Origin: Tetragonia tetragonoides
Lineage: Eukaryota; Streptophyta; Magnoliopsida; Caryophyllales; Aizoaceae
Length of the DNA stretch: 64,000 nt
Assembly (NCBI GenBank): GCA_038025085.1
Contig: CM076141.1
Location: forward strand, 23,622,501-23,686,500
Direction: 5' to 3'
Position 1 is the first letter of the stretch; the number at the start of each line of letters is the position of its first letter. The notes below the pieces were generated by a model. The model searched no databases, was not told the DNA's origin, and was given only the letters and a program-made list of their open reading frames with translations. Position numbers and translations under genes: made by a program. Positions 11,580 through 22,798 of the stretch are shown here, piece after piece.

Positions 11580-12066
11580 AAGCTGAAAAGAAGAAGCCTT
11601 GGGCGCCAAGGAAACTGTTCCAGCGGTTTTGAGCCTTGGGCGCTAGGTAATCAGTTGTTCAGTTCTATTTCGTTTAGTATTCCCTTTATTAGTTAGAATA
11701 TGTTTAGGAGAGTAATAATCTGATTGTTATTAGTGTTAGAAGTCCATTAGGTATTAGGAAAGATGTTAGTTAGTCCGTTTTACAATTGTAGTCAGTTTTG
11801 TAGTTAGTTTCCTATTCGGACTAGGATTAGGATTCCGAATAGCTTTAGATTTTCATTGTCTATAAATAGGGGAGAGTTTTGCTATTGTAAACTCGTGCTT
11901 TGATGATTAATTATTGAATACGTGAGTATTTACCCCTCAAACTGAGTGATTCAGGTTGAAACCCTTACGAGTGATTCGTGAGTTGTTCTTGAGTGATTCT
12001 TGAACAAGATCCCTTTGTGTGATACTATCAAAGGTTAATTTCCGTTTTGTTACTTATTTCACATCA
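11405..12066 (+). repeat. 3' LTR of the CRM-like element (662 bp)
   Basis: Same ends (TGATG...CATCA) and length as the 5' LTR, 5,153 bp downstream of it. The first 175 bases encode the last 57 residues of the polyprotein plus stop. After the stop come two copies of AGCCTTGGGCGC (11596-11607 and 11632-11643); the first sits in a short inverted repeat, CCTTGG-GCG-CCAAGG. Confidence 0.96.
11861..11868 (+). promoter_or_regulatory. TATA box in 3' LTR
   Basis: TATAAATA, the counterpart of the box in the 5' LTR. From this position transcription would read out into the neighbouring satellite, a possible source of satellite RNA. Confidence 0.6.
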
Positions 12067-12071
12067 TAGGA
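12067..12071 (+). repeat. Target-site duplication, right copy (TAGGA)
   Basis: Identical to 6247-6251. The monomer continues with TGTTTACAG directly after it, so deleting the element and one copy rebuilds a normal CCTAGGATGTTTACAG junction. Confidence 0.97.
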
Positions 12072-13399
12072 TGTTTACAGTTACAAAAAAGCTTCAACTC
12101 AAGCTTTTGAATGCATTTACGCGTTTTAAAAGCTCATACGAGGAGGGTGAAAGAGATTTGAGTTCTTTTGTGTTGTATATTAAGAGAAACCATCCAAATA
12201 CTTTGTTTGCATTCATTTGAGTGTGAAACTACACCTAGGATATTTACAAGTACAAACAAGCTTCAACTCAAGCTTTTGAATGAATTTACGCGTTTTAACA
12301 GCTCTTACAATTAGGGTGATAGAAATTGAGTTCTTTTGTGTTGTATATTAAGAGAAAATATCCAAATGCTTTGTTTGCATTCATTTGAGTGTGAAATAAC
12401 ACCAGGGTTGTTTACAAGTACAAACAAGCTTCAACTCAAGTTTTTGAATGCATTTACTCGTTTTAAAAGCTCATACGAGTAGGGTGAAAGAGATTTGATT
12501 TCTTTTCTGTTGTATAATAAGAGAAAGCACCCAAATGTTTTGTTTGCATTCTTTTGAGCATGGAACTTCACCAAGAATGTGTTAAATTACAAACAAGCTT
12601 CAACTCAAGCTTTTGGATGCATTTACGCGTTTTAAAAGCTCATACGAGTAGGGTGAAAGAGATTTGAGTTCTTTTGTGTTGTATATTAACAGAAAGCATC
12701 CAAATGCTTTGTTTGCATTCATTTGAGTGTGAAACTACACCTAGGATGTTTACAGTTACAAACAAGCTTCAACTCAAGCTTTTCAATGCATTTACGCGTT
12801 TTAAAAGCTCATAAGAGGAGGGCGAAAGAGATTTGAGTTCTTTTGTGTTGTATATTAAGAGAAAGCAACCAAATACTTTGTTTGCATTCATTTGAGTGTG
12901 AAACAACACCTAGGATGTTTACAAGTACAAACAAGCTTCAACTCAAGCTGTTGAATGAATTTATGCGTTTTAACAGCTCTTATGACTAGGGTGATAGAAA
13001 TTGAGTTCTTGTGTGTTGCATATTAAGAGAAAGCATCCAAATACTTTGTTTGAATTCATTTGAGTGTGAAACAACACCTAGGATGTTTACAGTTACAAAC
13101 AAGCTTCAACTCAAGCTTTTGAATGCATTTACGCATTTTAAAAGCTCATAAGAGGAGGGTGAAAGAGATTTGAGTTCTTTTGTGTTGTATATTAAGAGAA
13201 AGCATCCAAATACTTTGTTTTCATTCATTTGAGTGTGAAACTACACCTAGGATGTTTACAAGTAAAAACAAGCATCAACTCAAGCTGTTGAATGAATTTA
13301 CGCGTTTTAACAGCTCTTACGACTAGGGTGATAGAAATTGAGTTCTTGTGTGTTGTATATTAAGAGAAAGCATCCAAATACTTTGTTTTCATTCATTTG

Positions 13400-16300
13400 A
13401 GTGTGAAACTACACCTAGGATGTTTACAGTTACAAACAAGCTTCAACTCAAGCTTTTGAATGCATTTACGCGTTTTAAAAGCTCATAAGAGGATGGTGAA
13501 AGAGATTTGAGTTCTTTTGTGTTGTATATTAAGAGAAAGCATCCAAATACTTTGTTTCCATTCATTTGAGTGTGAAACTACACCTAGGATGTTTACAAGT
13601 ACAAACAAGCTTTAACTCGAGCTTTTGAATGCATTCACGCATTTTAACAGCTCATACAACTAGGGTTATAGAAATTGAGTTCTTTTGTGTTGTATATTAA
13701 GAAGAAGCATCCAAATACTTTGTTTGCATTCATTTGAATGTGTGAAACTACACCTAGGATGTTTACAAGTACAAACAAGCTTCAACTCAAGCTGCTGAAT
13801 GAATTTACGTGTTTTAACAGCTCTTACGACTAGGGTGATAGAAATTGAGTTCTTTTGTGTTGTATATTAAGAGAAAGCATCCAAATATTCTGTTTGCATT
13901 CATTTGAGTGAGAAACTACACCTAGGATGTTTACAAGTACAAACAAGCTTCAACTCAAGCAGTTGAATGTATTTACGCGTTTTAACAGCTCTTACGACTA
14001 GGGTGATAGAAATTGAGTTCTTTTGTGTTGTATATTAAGAGAAAGCATCCAAATACTTTGTTTGCATTCATTTGAGTGTGAAACTACACCTAGAATGTTT
14101 ACAGTTACAAACAAGCTTCAACTCAAGCTTTTGAATGCATTTACGCGTTTTAAAAGCTCATACGAGGAGGGTGAAAGAGATTTGAGTTCTTTTGTGTTGT
14201 ATATTAAGAGAAAGCATCCAAATACTTTGTTTGCATTCATTTGAGTGTGAAACTACACCTAGGATGTTTACAAGTACAAACAAGCTTCAACTCAAGCTTT
14301 TGAATTAATTTACGCGTTTTAACAGCTCTTACGACTAGGGTGATAGAAATTGAGTTCTTTTGTGTTGTATATTAAGAGAAAATATCCAAATACTTTGTTT
14401 GCATTCATTTGAGTGTGAAATAAGACCAGGGTTGTTTACAAGTACAAACAAGCTTCAACTCAAGCTTTTGAATGCATTTACGCGTTTTAAAAGCTCATAC
14501 GAGTAGGGTGAAAGAGATTTGATTTCTTTTCTGTTGTATATTAAGAGAAAGCACCCAAATTTTTTGTTTGCATTCTTTTGAGTATGAAACTACACCAAGA
14601 ATGTGTTAAATTACAAACAAGCTTTTGGATGCATTTAAGCGTTTTAAAAGCTCATACGAGTAGGGTGAAAGAGATTTGAGTTCTTTTGTGTTGTATATTA
14701 AGAGAAAGCATCCAAATACTTTGTTTGCATTCATTTGGGTGTGAAACTACACCTAGGATGTTTACAAGTACAAACAAGCTTCAACTTAAGCTATTGAATG
14801 AATTTACGCGTTTTAATAGCTCTTACGACTAGGGTGATAGAAATTGAGTTCTTGTGTGTTGAATATTAAGAGAAAGCATCCAAATACTTTGTTTGCATTC
14901 ATTTGTGTGTGAAACTACACCTAGGATTTTTACAGTTACAAACAAGCTTCAACTGATGCTTTTGAATTCATTTATGCGTTTTAAAAGCTCATACGAGTAG
15001 GGTGAAAGAGATTTGAGTTCTTTTGTGTTGTATAGTAAGAGAAAACATCCAAATACTTTGTTTGCATTCATTTGAGTGTGAAACTACACCTAGGACGTTT
15101 ACAGTTACAAACAAGCTTCAACTCATGCTTTTCAATTCATTTACGCGTTTTAAAAGCTCATACAAGTAGGGTGTAAGAGATTTGAGTTCTTTTGTTTTGT
15201 ATAGTAAGAGAAACCATCCAAATACTTTGTTTGCATTCATTTGAGTGTGAAACTACACCTAGGATGTTTACAAGTACAAACAAGCTTCAACTCAAGCTTT
15301 TGAATGAATTTACGCGTTTTAACAGCTCTTACGACTAGGGTGATAGAAATTGAGTTCTTTTGTGTTGTATATTAAGAGAAAATATCCAAATACTTTGTTT
15401 GCATTCATTTGAGTGTGAAATAACACCAGGGTTGTCTACAAGTACAAACAAGCTTCAACTCAAGCTTTTGAATTCATTTACGCGTTTTAAAAGCTCATAC
15501 GAGGAGGGTGAAAGAGATTTAAGTTCTTTTCTGTTGTATATTAAGAGAAAGCACCCAAATTTTTTGTTTGCATTCTTTTGAGTATGAAACTACACCAAGA
15601 ATGTGTTAAATTACAAACAAGCTTTTGGATGCATTTACGCGTTTTAAAAGCTCATACGAGTAGGGTGAAAGAGATTTGAGTTCTTTTGTGTTGTATATTA
15701 AGAGAAAGCATCCAAATACTTTGTTTGCATTCATTTGGGTGTGAAACTACACCTAGGATGTTTACAAGTACAAACAAGCTTCAACTCAAGCTGCTGAATG
15801 AATTTACGTGTTTTAACAGCTCTTACGACTAGGGTGATAGAAATTGAGTTCTTTTGTGTTGTATATTAAGAGAAAGCATCCAAATACTCTGTTTGCATTC
15901 ATTTGAGTGAGAAACTACACCTAGGATGTTTACAAGTACAAACAAGCTTCAACTCAAGCAGTTGAATGTATTTACGCGTTTTAACAGCTCTTACGACTAG
16001 GGTGATAGAAATTGAGTTCTTTTGTGTTGTATATTAAGAGAAAGCATCCAAATACTTTGTTTGCATTCATTTGAGTGTGAAACTACACCTAGGATGTTTA
16101 CAGTTACAAACAAGCTTCAACTCAAGCTTTTGAATGCATTTACGCGTTTTAAAAGCTCATACGAGGAGGGTGAAAGAGATTTGAGTTCTTTTGTGTTGTA
16201 TATTAAGAGAAAGCATCCAAATACTTTGTTTGCATTCATTTGGGTGTGAAACTACACCTAGGATGTTTACAAGTACAAACAAGCTTCAACTTAAGCTATT

Positions 16301-19300
16301 GAATGAATTTACACGTTTTAACAGCTCTTACGACTAGGGTGATAGAAATTGAGTTCTTGTGTGTTGAATATTAAGAGAAAGCATCCAAATACTTTGTTTG
16401 CATTCATTTGAGTGTGAAACTACACCTAGGATGTTTACAGTTACAAACAAGCTTCAACTCAAGCTTTTGAATGCATTTACGCGTTTTAAAAGCTCATAAG
16501 AGGAGGGTGAAAGAGATTTGAGTTCTTTTGTGTTGTATATTAAGAGAAAGCAACCAAATACTTTGTTTGCATTCATTTGAGTGTGAAACTACACCTAGGA
16601 TGTTTACAAGTACAAACAAGCTTTAACTCGAGCTTTTGAATGCATTCACGCATTTTAACAGCTCATACAACTAGGGTTATAGAAATTGAGTTCTTTTGTG
16701 TTGTATATTAAGAAGAAGCATCCAAATACTTTGTTTGCATTCATTTGAATGTGTGAAACTACACCTAGGATGTTTACAAGTACAAACAAGCTTCAACTCA
16801 AGCTGCTGAATGAATTTACGTGTTTTAACAGCTCTTACGACTAGGGTGATAGAAATTGAGTTCTTTTGTGTTGTATATTAAGAGAAAGCATCCAAATACT
16901 CTGTTTGCATTCATTTGAGTGAGAAACTACACCTAGGATGTTTACAAGTACAAACAAGCTTCAACTCAAGCAGTTGAATGTATTTACGCGTTTTAACAGC
17001 TCTTACGACTAGGGTGATAGAAATTGAGTTCTTTTGTGTTGTATATTAAGAGAAAGCATCCAAATACTTTGTTTGCATTCATTTGAGTGTGAAACTACAC
17101 CTAGGATGTTTACAGTTACAAACAAGCTTCAACTCAAGCTTTTGAATGCATTTACGCGTTTTAAAAGCTCATACGAGGAGGGTGAAAGAGATTTGAGTTC
17201 TTTTGTGTTGTATATTAAGAGAAAGCATCCAAATACTTTGTTTGCATTCATTTGAGTGTGAAACTACACCTAGGATGTTTACAAGTACAAACAAGCTTCA
17301 ACTCAAGCTTTTGAATTAATTTACGCGTTTTAACAGCTCTTACGACTAGGGTGATAGAAATTGAGTTCTTTTGTGTTGTATATTAAGAGAAAATATCCAA
17401 ATACTTTGTTTGCATTCATTTGAGTGTGAAATAAGACCAGGGTTGTTTACAAGTACAAACAAGCTTCAACTCAAGCTTTTGAATGCATTTACGCGTTTTA
17501 AAAGCTCATACGAGTAGGGTGAAAGAGATTTGATTTCTTTTCTGTTGTATATTAAGAGAAAGCACCCAAATTTTTTGTTTGCATTCTTTTGAGTATGAAA
17601 CTACACCAAGAATGTGTTAAATTACAAACAAGCTTTTGGATGCATTTAAGCGTTTTAAAAGCTCATACGAGTAGGGTGAAAGAGATTTGAGTTCTTTTGT
17701 GTTGTATATTAAGAGAAAGCATCCAAATACTTTGTTTGCATTCATTTGGGTGTGAAACTACACCTAGGATGTTTACAAGTACAAACAAGCTTCAACTTAA
17801 GCTATTGAATGAATTTACGCGTTTTAACAGCTCTTACGACTAGGGTGATAGAAATTGAGTTCTTGTGTGTTGCATATTAAGAGAAAGCATCCAAATACTT
17901 TGTTTGCATTCATTTGAGTGTGAAACTACACCTAGGATGTTTACAGTTACAAACAAGCTTCAACTGATGCTTTTGAATTCATTTATGCGTTTTAAAAGCT
18001 CATACGAGTAGGGTGAAAGAGATTTGAGTTCTTTTGTGTTGTATAGTAAGAGAAAACATCCAAATACTTTGTTTGCATTCATTTGAGTGTGAAACTACAC
18101 CTAGGACGTTTACAGTTACAAACAAGCTTCAACTCATGCTTTTGAATTCATTTACGCGTTTTAAAAGCTCATACAAGTAGGGTGTAAGAGATTTGAGTTC
18201 TTTTGTTTTGTATAGTAAGAGAAAGCATCCAAATACTTTGTTTGCATTCATTTGAGTGTGAAACTACACCTAGGATGTTTACAAGTACAAACAAGCTTCA
18301 ACTCAAGCTTTTGAATGAATTTACGCGTTTTAACAGCTCTTACGACTAGGGTGATAGAAATTGAGTTCTTTTGTGTTGTATATTAAGAGAAAATATCCAA
18401 ATACTTTGTTTGCATTCATTTGAGTGTGAAATAACACCAGGGTTGTCTACAAGTACAAACAAGCTTCAACTCAAGCTTTTGAATTCATTTACGCGTTTTA
18501 AAAGCTCATACGAGGAGGGTGAAAGAGATTTAAGTTCTTTTCTGTTGTATATTAAGAGAAAGCACCCAAATTTTTTGTTTGCATTCTTTTGAGTATGAAA
18601 CTACACCAAGAATGTGTTAAATTACAAACAAGCTTTTGGATGCATTTACGCGTTTTAAAAGCTCATACGAGTAGGGTGAAAGAGATTTGAGTTCTTTTGT
18701 GTTGTATATTAAGAGAAAGCATCCAAATACTTTGTTTGCATTCATTTGGGTGTGAAACTACACCTAGGATGTTTACAAGTACAAACAAGCTTCAACTCAA
18801 GCTGCTGAATGAATTTACGTGTTTTAACAGCTCTTTCGACTAGGGTGATAGAAATTGAGTTCTTTTGTGTTGTATATTAAGAGAAAGCATCCAAATACTC
18901 TGTTTGCATTCATTTGAGTGAGAAACTACACCTAGGATGTTTACAAGTACAAACAAGCTTCAACTCGAGCAGTTGAATGTATTTACGCGTTTTAACAGCT
19001 CTTACGACTAGGGTGATAGAAATTGAGTTCTTTTGTGTTGTATATTAAGAGAAAGCATCCAAATACTTTGTTTGCATTCATTTGAGTGTGAAACTACACC
19101 TAGGATGTTTACAGTTACAAACAAGCTTCAACTCAAGCTTTTGAATGCATTTACGCGTTTTAAAAGCTCATACGAGGAGGGTGAAAGAGATTTGAGTTCT
19201 TTTGTGTTGTATATTAAGAGAAAGCATCCAAATACTTTGTTTGCATTCATTTGAGTGTGAAACTACACCTAGGATGTTTACAAGTACAAACAAGCTTCAA

Positions 19301-20534
19301 CTCAAGCTTTTGAATTAATTTACGCGTTTTAACAGCTCTTACGACTAGGGTGATAGAAATTGCGTTCTTTTGTGTTGTATATTAAGAGAAAATATCCAAA
19401 TACTTTGTTTGCATTCATTTGAGTGTGAAATAAGACCAGGGTTGTTTACAAGTACAAACAAGCTTCAACTCAAGCTTTTGAATGCATTTACGCGTTTTAA
19501 AAGCTCATACGAGTAGGGTGAAAGAGATTTGATTTCTTTTCTGTTGTATATTAAGAGAAAGCACCCAAATTTTTTGTTTGCATTCTTTTGAGTATGAAAC
19601 TACACCAAGAATGTGTTAAATTACAAACAAGCTTTTGGATGCATTTACGCGTTTTAAAAGCTCATACGAGTAGGGTGAAAGAGATTTGAGTTCTTTTGTG
19701 TTGTATATTAAGAGAAAGCATCCAAATACTTTGTTTGCATTCATTTGGGTGTGAAACTACACCTAGGATGTTTACAAGTACAAACAAGCTTCAACTTAAG
19801 CTATTGAATGAATTTACGCGTTTTAACAGCTCTTACGACTAGGGTGATAGAAATTGAGTTCTTGTGTGTTGAATATTAAGAGAAAGCATCCAAATACTTT
19901 GTTTGCATTCATTTGAGTGTGAAACTACACCTAGGATGTTTACAGTTACAAACAAGCTTCAACTGATGCTTTTGAATTCATTTATGCGTTTTAAAAGCTC
20001 ATACGAGTAGGGTGAAAGAGATTTGAGTTCTTTTGTGTTGTATAGTAAGAGAAAACATCCAAATACTTTGTTTGCATTCATTTGAGTGTGAAACTACACC
20101 TAGGACGTTTACAGTTACAAACAAGCTTCAACTCATGCTTTTGAATTCATTTACGCGTTTTAAAAGCTCATACAAGTAGGGTGTAAGAGATTTGAGTTCT
20201 TTTGTTTTGTATAGTAAGAGAAAGCATCCAAATACTTTGTTTGCATTCATTTGAGTGTGAAACTACACCTAGGATGTTTACAAGTACAAACAACCTTCAA
20301 CTCAAGCTTTTGAATGAATTTACGCGTTTTAACAGCTCTTACGACTAGGGTGATAGAAATTGAGTTCTTTTGTGTTGTATATTAAGAGAAAATATCCAAA
20401 TACTTTGTTTGCATTCATTTGAGTGTGAAATAACACCAGGGTTGTCTACAAGTACAAACAAGCTTCAACTCAAGCTTTTAAATGCATTTACGCGTTTTAA
20501 AAGCTCATACGAGGAGGGTGAAAGAGATTTAAGT
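13400..20534 (+). repeat. Nested segmental duplications (3,011-bp and 1,999-bp spacings)
   Basis: About 13400-16239 recurs at about 16411-19250 (offset 3,011), and about 16760-18535 recurs at about 18759-20534 (offset 1,999). The 1,999-bp spacing also links about 13750-14240 to 15749-16239. Marker variants include GCTGCTGAATGAATTTACGTG (13791, 15790, 16801, 18800), GAAATAAGACCAGGG (near 14408, 17419, 19418) and TAAGAAGAAGC (13697, 16708). Identity is very high by eye. The spacings fit unequal exchange between copies about 12 and 6 monomers out of register (1,999 + 1,012 = 3,011). Confidence 0.85.
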
Positions 20535-22669
20535 TCTTTCGTGTTGTATATTAACAGAAAGCATCCAAATACTTTGTTTGTATTCATTTGAGTGTGAAAC
20601 TACACCTAGGATGTTTGCAGTTACAAACAAGCTTCAACTCATGCTTTTGAATTCATTTACGCGTTTTAACAGCTCTTACGACCAGGGTGATAGAAATTGA
20701 GTTCTTTTGTGTTGTATATTAAGAGAAAGCATCCAAATACTTTGTTTGCATTCATTTAAGTGTGAAACTACACCTAGGATGTTTACAGTTACAAACAAGC
20801 TTCAACTCATGCTTTTGAATTCATTTACGCGTTTTAAAAGCTCATACGTGTAGGGTGAAAGAGATTTGATTTTTTTTCTGTTGTATATTAAGAGAAAACA
20901 CCCAAATGTTTTGTTTGCATTCTTGTAAGTATGAAACTACACCAAGAATGAGTTAAATTACAAACAAGCTTCAACTCAAGCTTTTGAATGCATTTACGCG
21001 TTTTAAAAGCTCATACGAGGAGGGTGAAAGAGATTTGAGTTCTTTTGTGTTGTATATTAAGAGAAAGCATCCAAATACTTTGTTTGCATTCATTTGAGTG
21101 TGAAACTACACCGAGGATGTTTACAGTTACAAACAAGCTTCAACTCAAGCTTTTGAATGCATTTACGCGTTTTAAAAGCTCATACGAGGAGGGTGAAAGA
21201 GATTTAAGTTCTTTTGTGTTGTATATTAAGAGAAAGCATCCAAATACTTTTTTTTCATTCATTTGAGTGTGAAACTATACCTAGGATGTTTACAGTTACA
21301 AACAAGCTTCAACTCAAGCTTTTGAATGCATTTACGCGTTTTAAAAGCTCATACGAGTAGGGTGAAAGAGATTTGAGTTCTTTTGTGTTGTATATTAAGA
21401 GAAAGCATCCAGATACTTTGTTTGCAGTCATTTGAGTGTGAAACTACACCTAGGATGTTTACAGTTACAAACAAGCTTCAACTCAAGCTTTTGAATGCAT
21501 TTACGCGTTTTAAAAGCTCATACGAGGAGGGTGAAAGAGATTTGAGTTCTTTTGTGTTATATATTAAGAGAAAGCATCCAAATACTTTGTTTGCATTCAT
21601 TTGAGTGTGAAACTACACCTAGGATGTTTACAAGTACAAACAAGCTTCAACTAAAGCTGTTGAATGAATTTACGCGTTTTAACAGCTCTTACGACTAGTG
21701 TAATAGAAATTGAGTTCTTGTGTGTTGTATATTAAGAGAAAGCATCCAAATACTTTGTTTGCATTCATTTGAGTGCGACACTACACCTAGGATGTTTACA
21801 GTTACAAACAAGCTTCAACTCATGCTTTTGAATTCATTTACGCGTTTTAAAAGCTCATACGTGTAGGGTGAAAGAGATTTGATTTTTTTTCTGTTGTATA
21901 TTAAGAGAAAGCACCCAAATGTTTTGTTTGCATTCTTGTAAGTATGAAACTACACCAAGAATGTGTTAAATTACAAACAAGCTTCAACTCAAGCTTTTGA
22001 ATCCATTTACGCGTTTTAAAAGCTCATACGAGTAGGGTGAAAGAGATTTGAGTTCTTTTGTGTTGTATATTAAGAGAAAGCATCCAAATACTTTGTTTGC
22101 ATTCATTTGAGTGTGAAACTACACCTAGGATGTTTACAAGTACAACCAAGCTTCAACTCAAGCTGTTGAATGAATTTACGCGTTTTAACAGCTCTTACGA
22201 CTAGGGTGATAGAAATTGAGTTCTTGTGTGTTGTATATTAAGAGAAAGCATCTAAATACTTTCTTTGCATTCAATGAGTGTGAAATATACCTAGGATGTT
22301 TACAGTTACAAACAAGCTTCAACTCAAGCTTTTGAATGCATTTACGCGTTTTAAAAGCTCATACGAGTAGGGTGAAAGAGATTTGAGTTCTTTTGTGTTG
22401 TATATTAAGAGAAAGCATCCAGATACTTTGTTTTCATTCATTTGAGTGTGAAACTACACCTAGGATGTTTACAGTTACAAACAAGCTTCAACTCAAGCTT
22501 TTGAATGCATTTACGCGTTTTAAAAGCTCATACGAGGAGGGTGAAAGAGATTTGAGTTCTTTTGTGTTGTATATTAAGAGAAAGCATCCAAATACTTTGC
22601 TTGCATTCATTTGAGTGTGAAACTACACCTAGGATGTTTACAAGTACAACGAAACTTCAACTCAAGCTT

Positions 22670-22798
22670 AGTTTCACACTCAAATGAATGCAAGCAAAGT
22701 ATTTGGATGCTTTCTCTTAATATACAACCCAAAAGAACTCAAATCTCTTTCACCCTACTCGTATGAGCTTTTAAAACGCGTAAATGCATTCAAAAGCT
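22670..22798 (-). repeat. Inverted satellite fragment
   Basis: About 129 bp read as the reverse complement of the array: AGTTTCACACTCAAATG at the left, then CCTACTCGTATGAGC, and GCATTCAAAAGCT at the right. A normal forward monomer is cut after AAGCTT (22664-22669) and forward sequence resumes at GAGTGTGAAAC (about 22799). Palindromic AGCT sits at both edges (22665-22668 and 22795-22798). This is the only reversed piece I saw in the array. Confidence 0.9.

Larger units (their letters stand above)
6252..12066 (+). mobile_element. Complete Ty3/gypsy LTR retrotransposon, CRM-like chromovirus
   Basis: A 5,815-bp intact element: 5' LTR, primer-binding site, one gag-pol frame, polypurine tract and 3' LTR, bounded by a perfect 5-bp target duplication. 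Enzyme order in the polyprotein is protease, reverse transcriptase, RNase H, integrase, which defines Ty3/gypsy. LTR ends TGATG...CATCA, the absence of an obvious chromodomain after the GPF module, a C-terminus encoded inside the 3' LTR and a home in a satellite array are features known for the plant CRM lineage. The two LTRs differ at four sites that I could see (all transitions), so the insertion is recent. With no stop or frameshift it may be autonomous; the one doubtful point is the protease active-site motif. Confidence 0.93.

Noticed and set aside
14023..14244. Dozens of recurring frames of about 73 codons (MCCILRES... type) across the satellite, possibly a small protein family
   Set aside because: They start at TTG or GTG rather than ATG, span 1.3 monomers, shift frame each monomer (169 = 3 x 56 + 1) and open only when GAGTAG is GAGGAG. 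They are satellite by-products.
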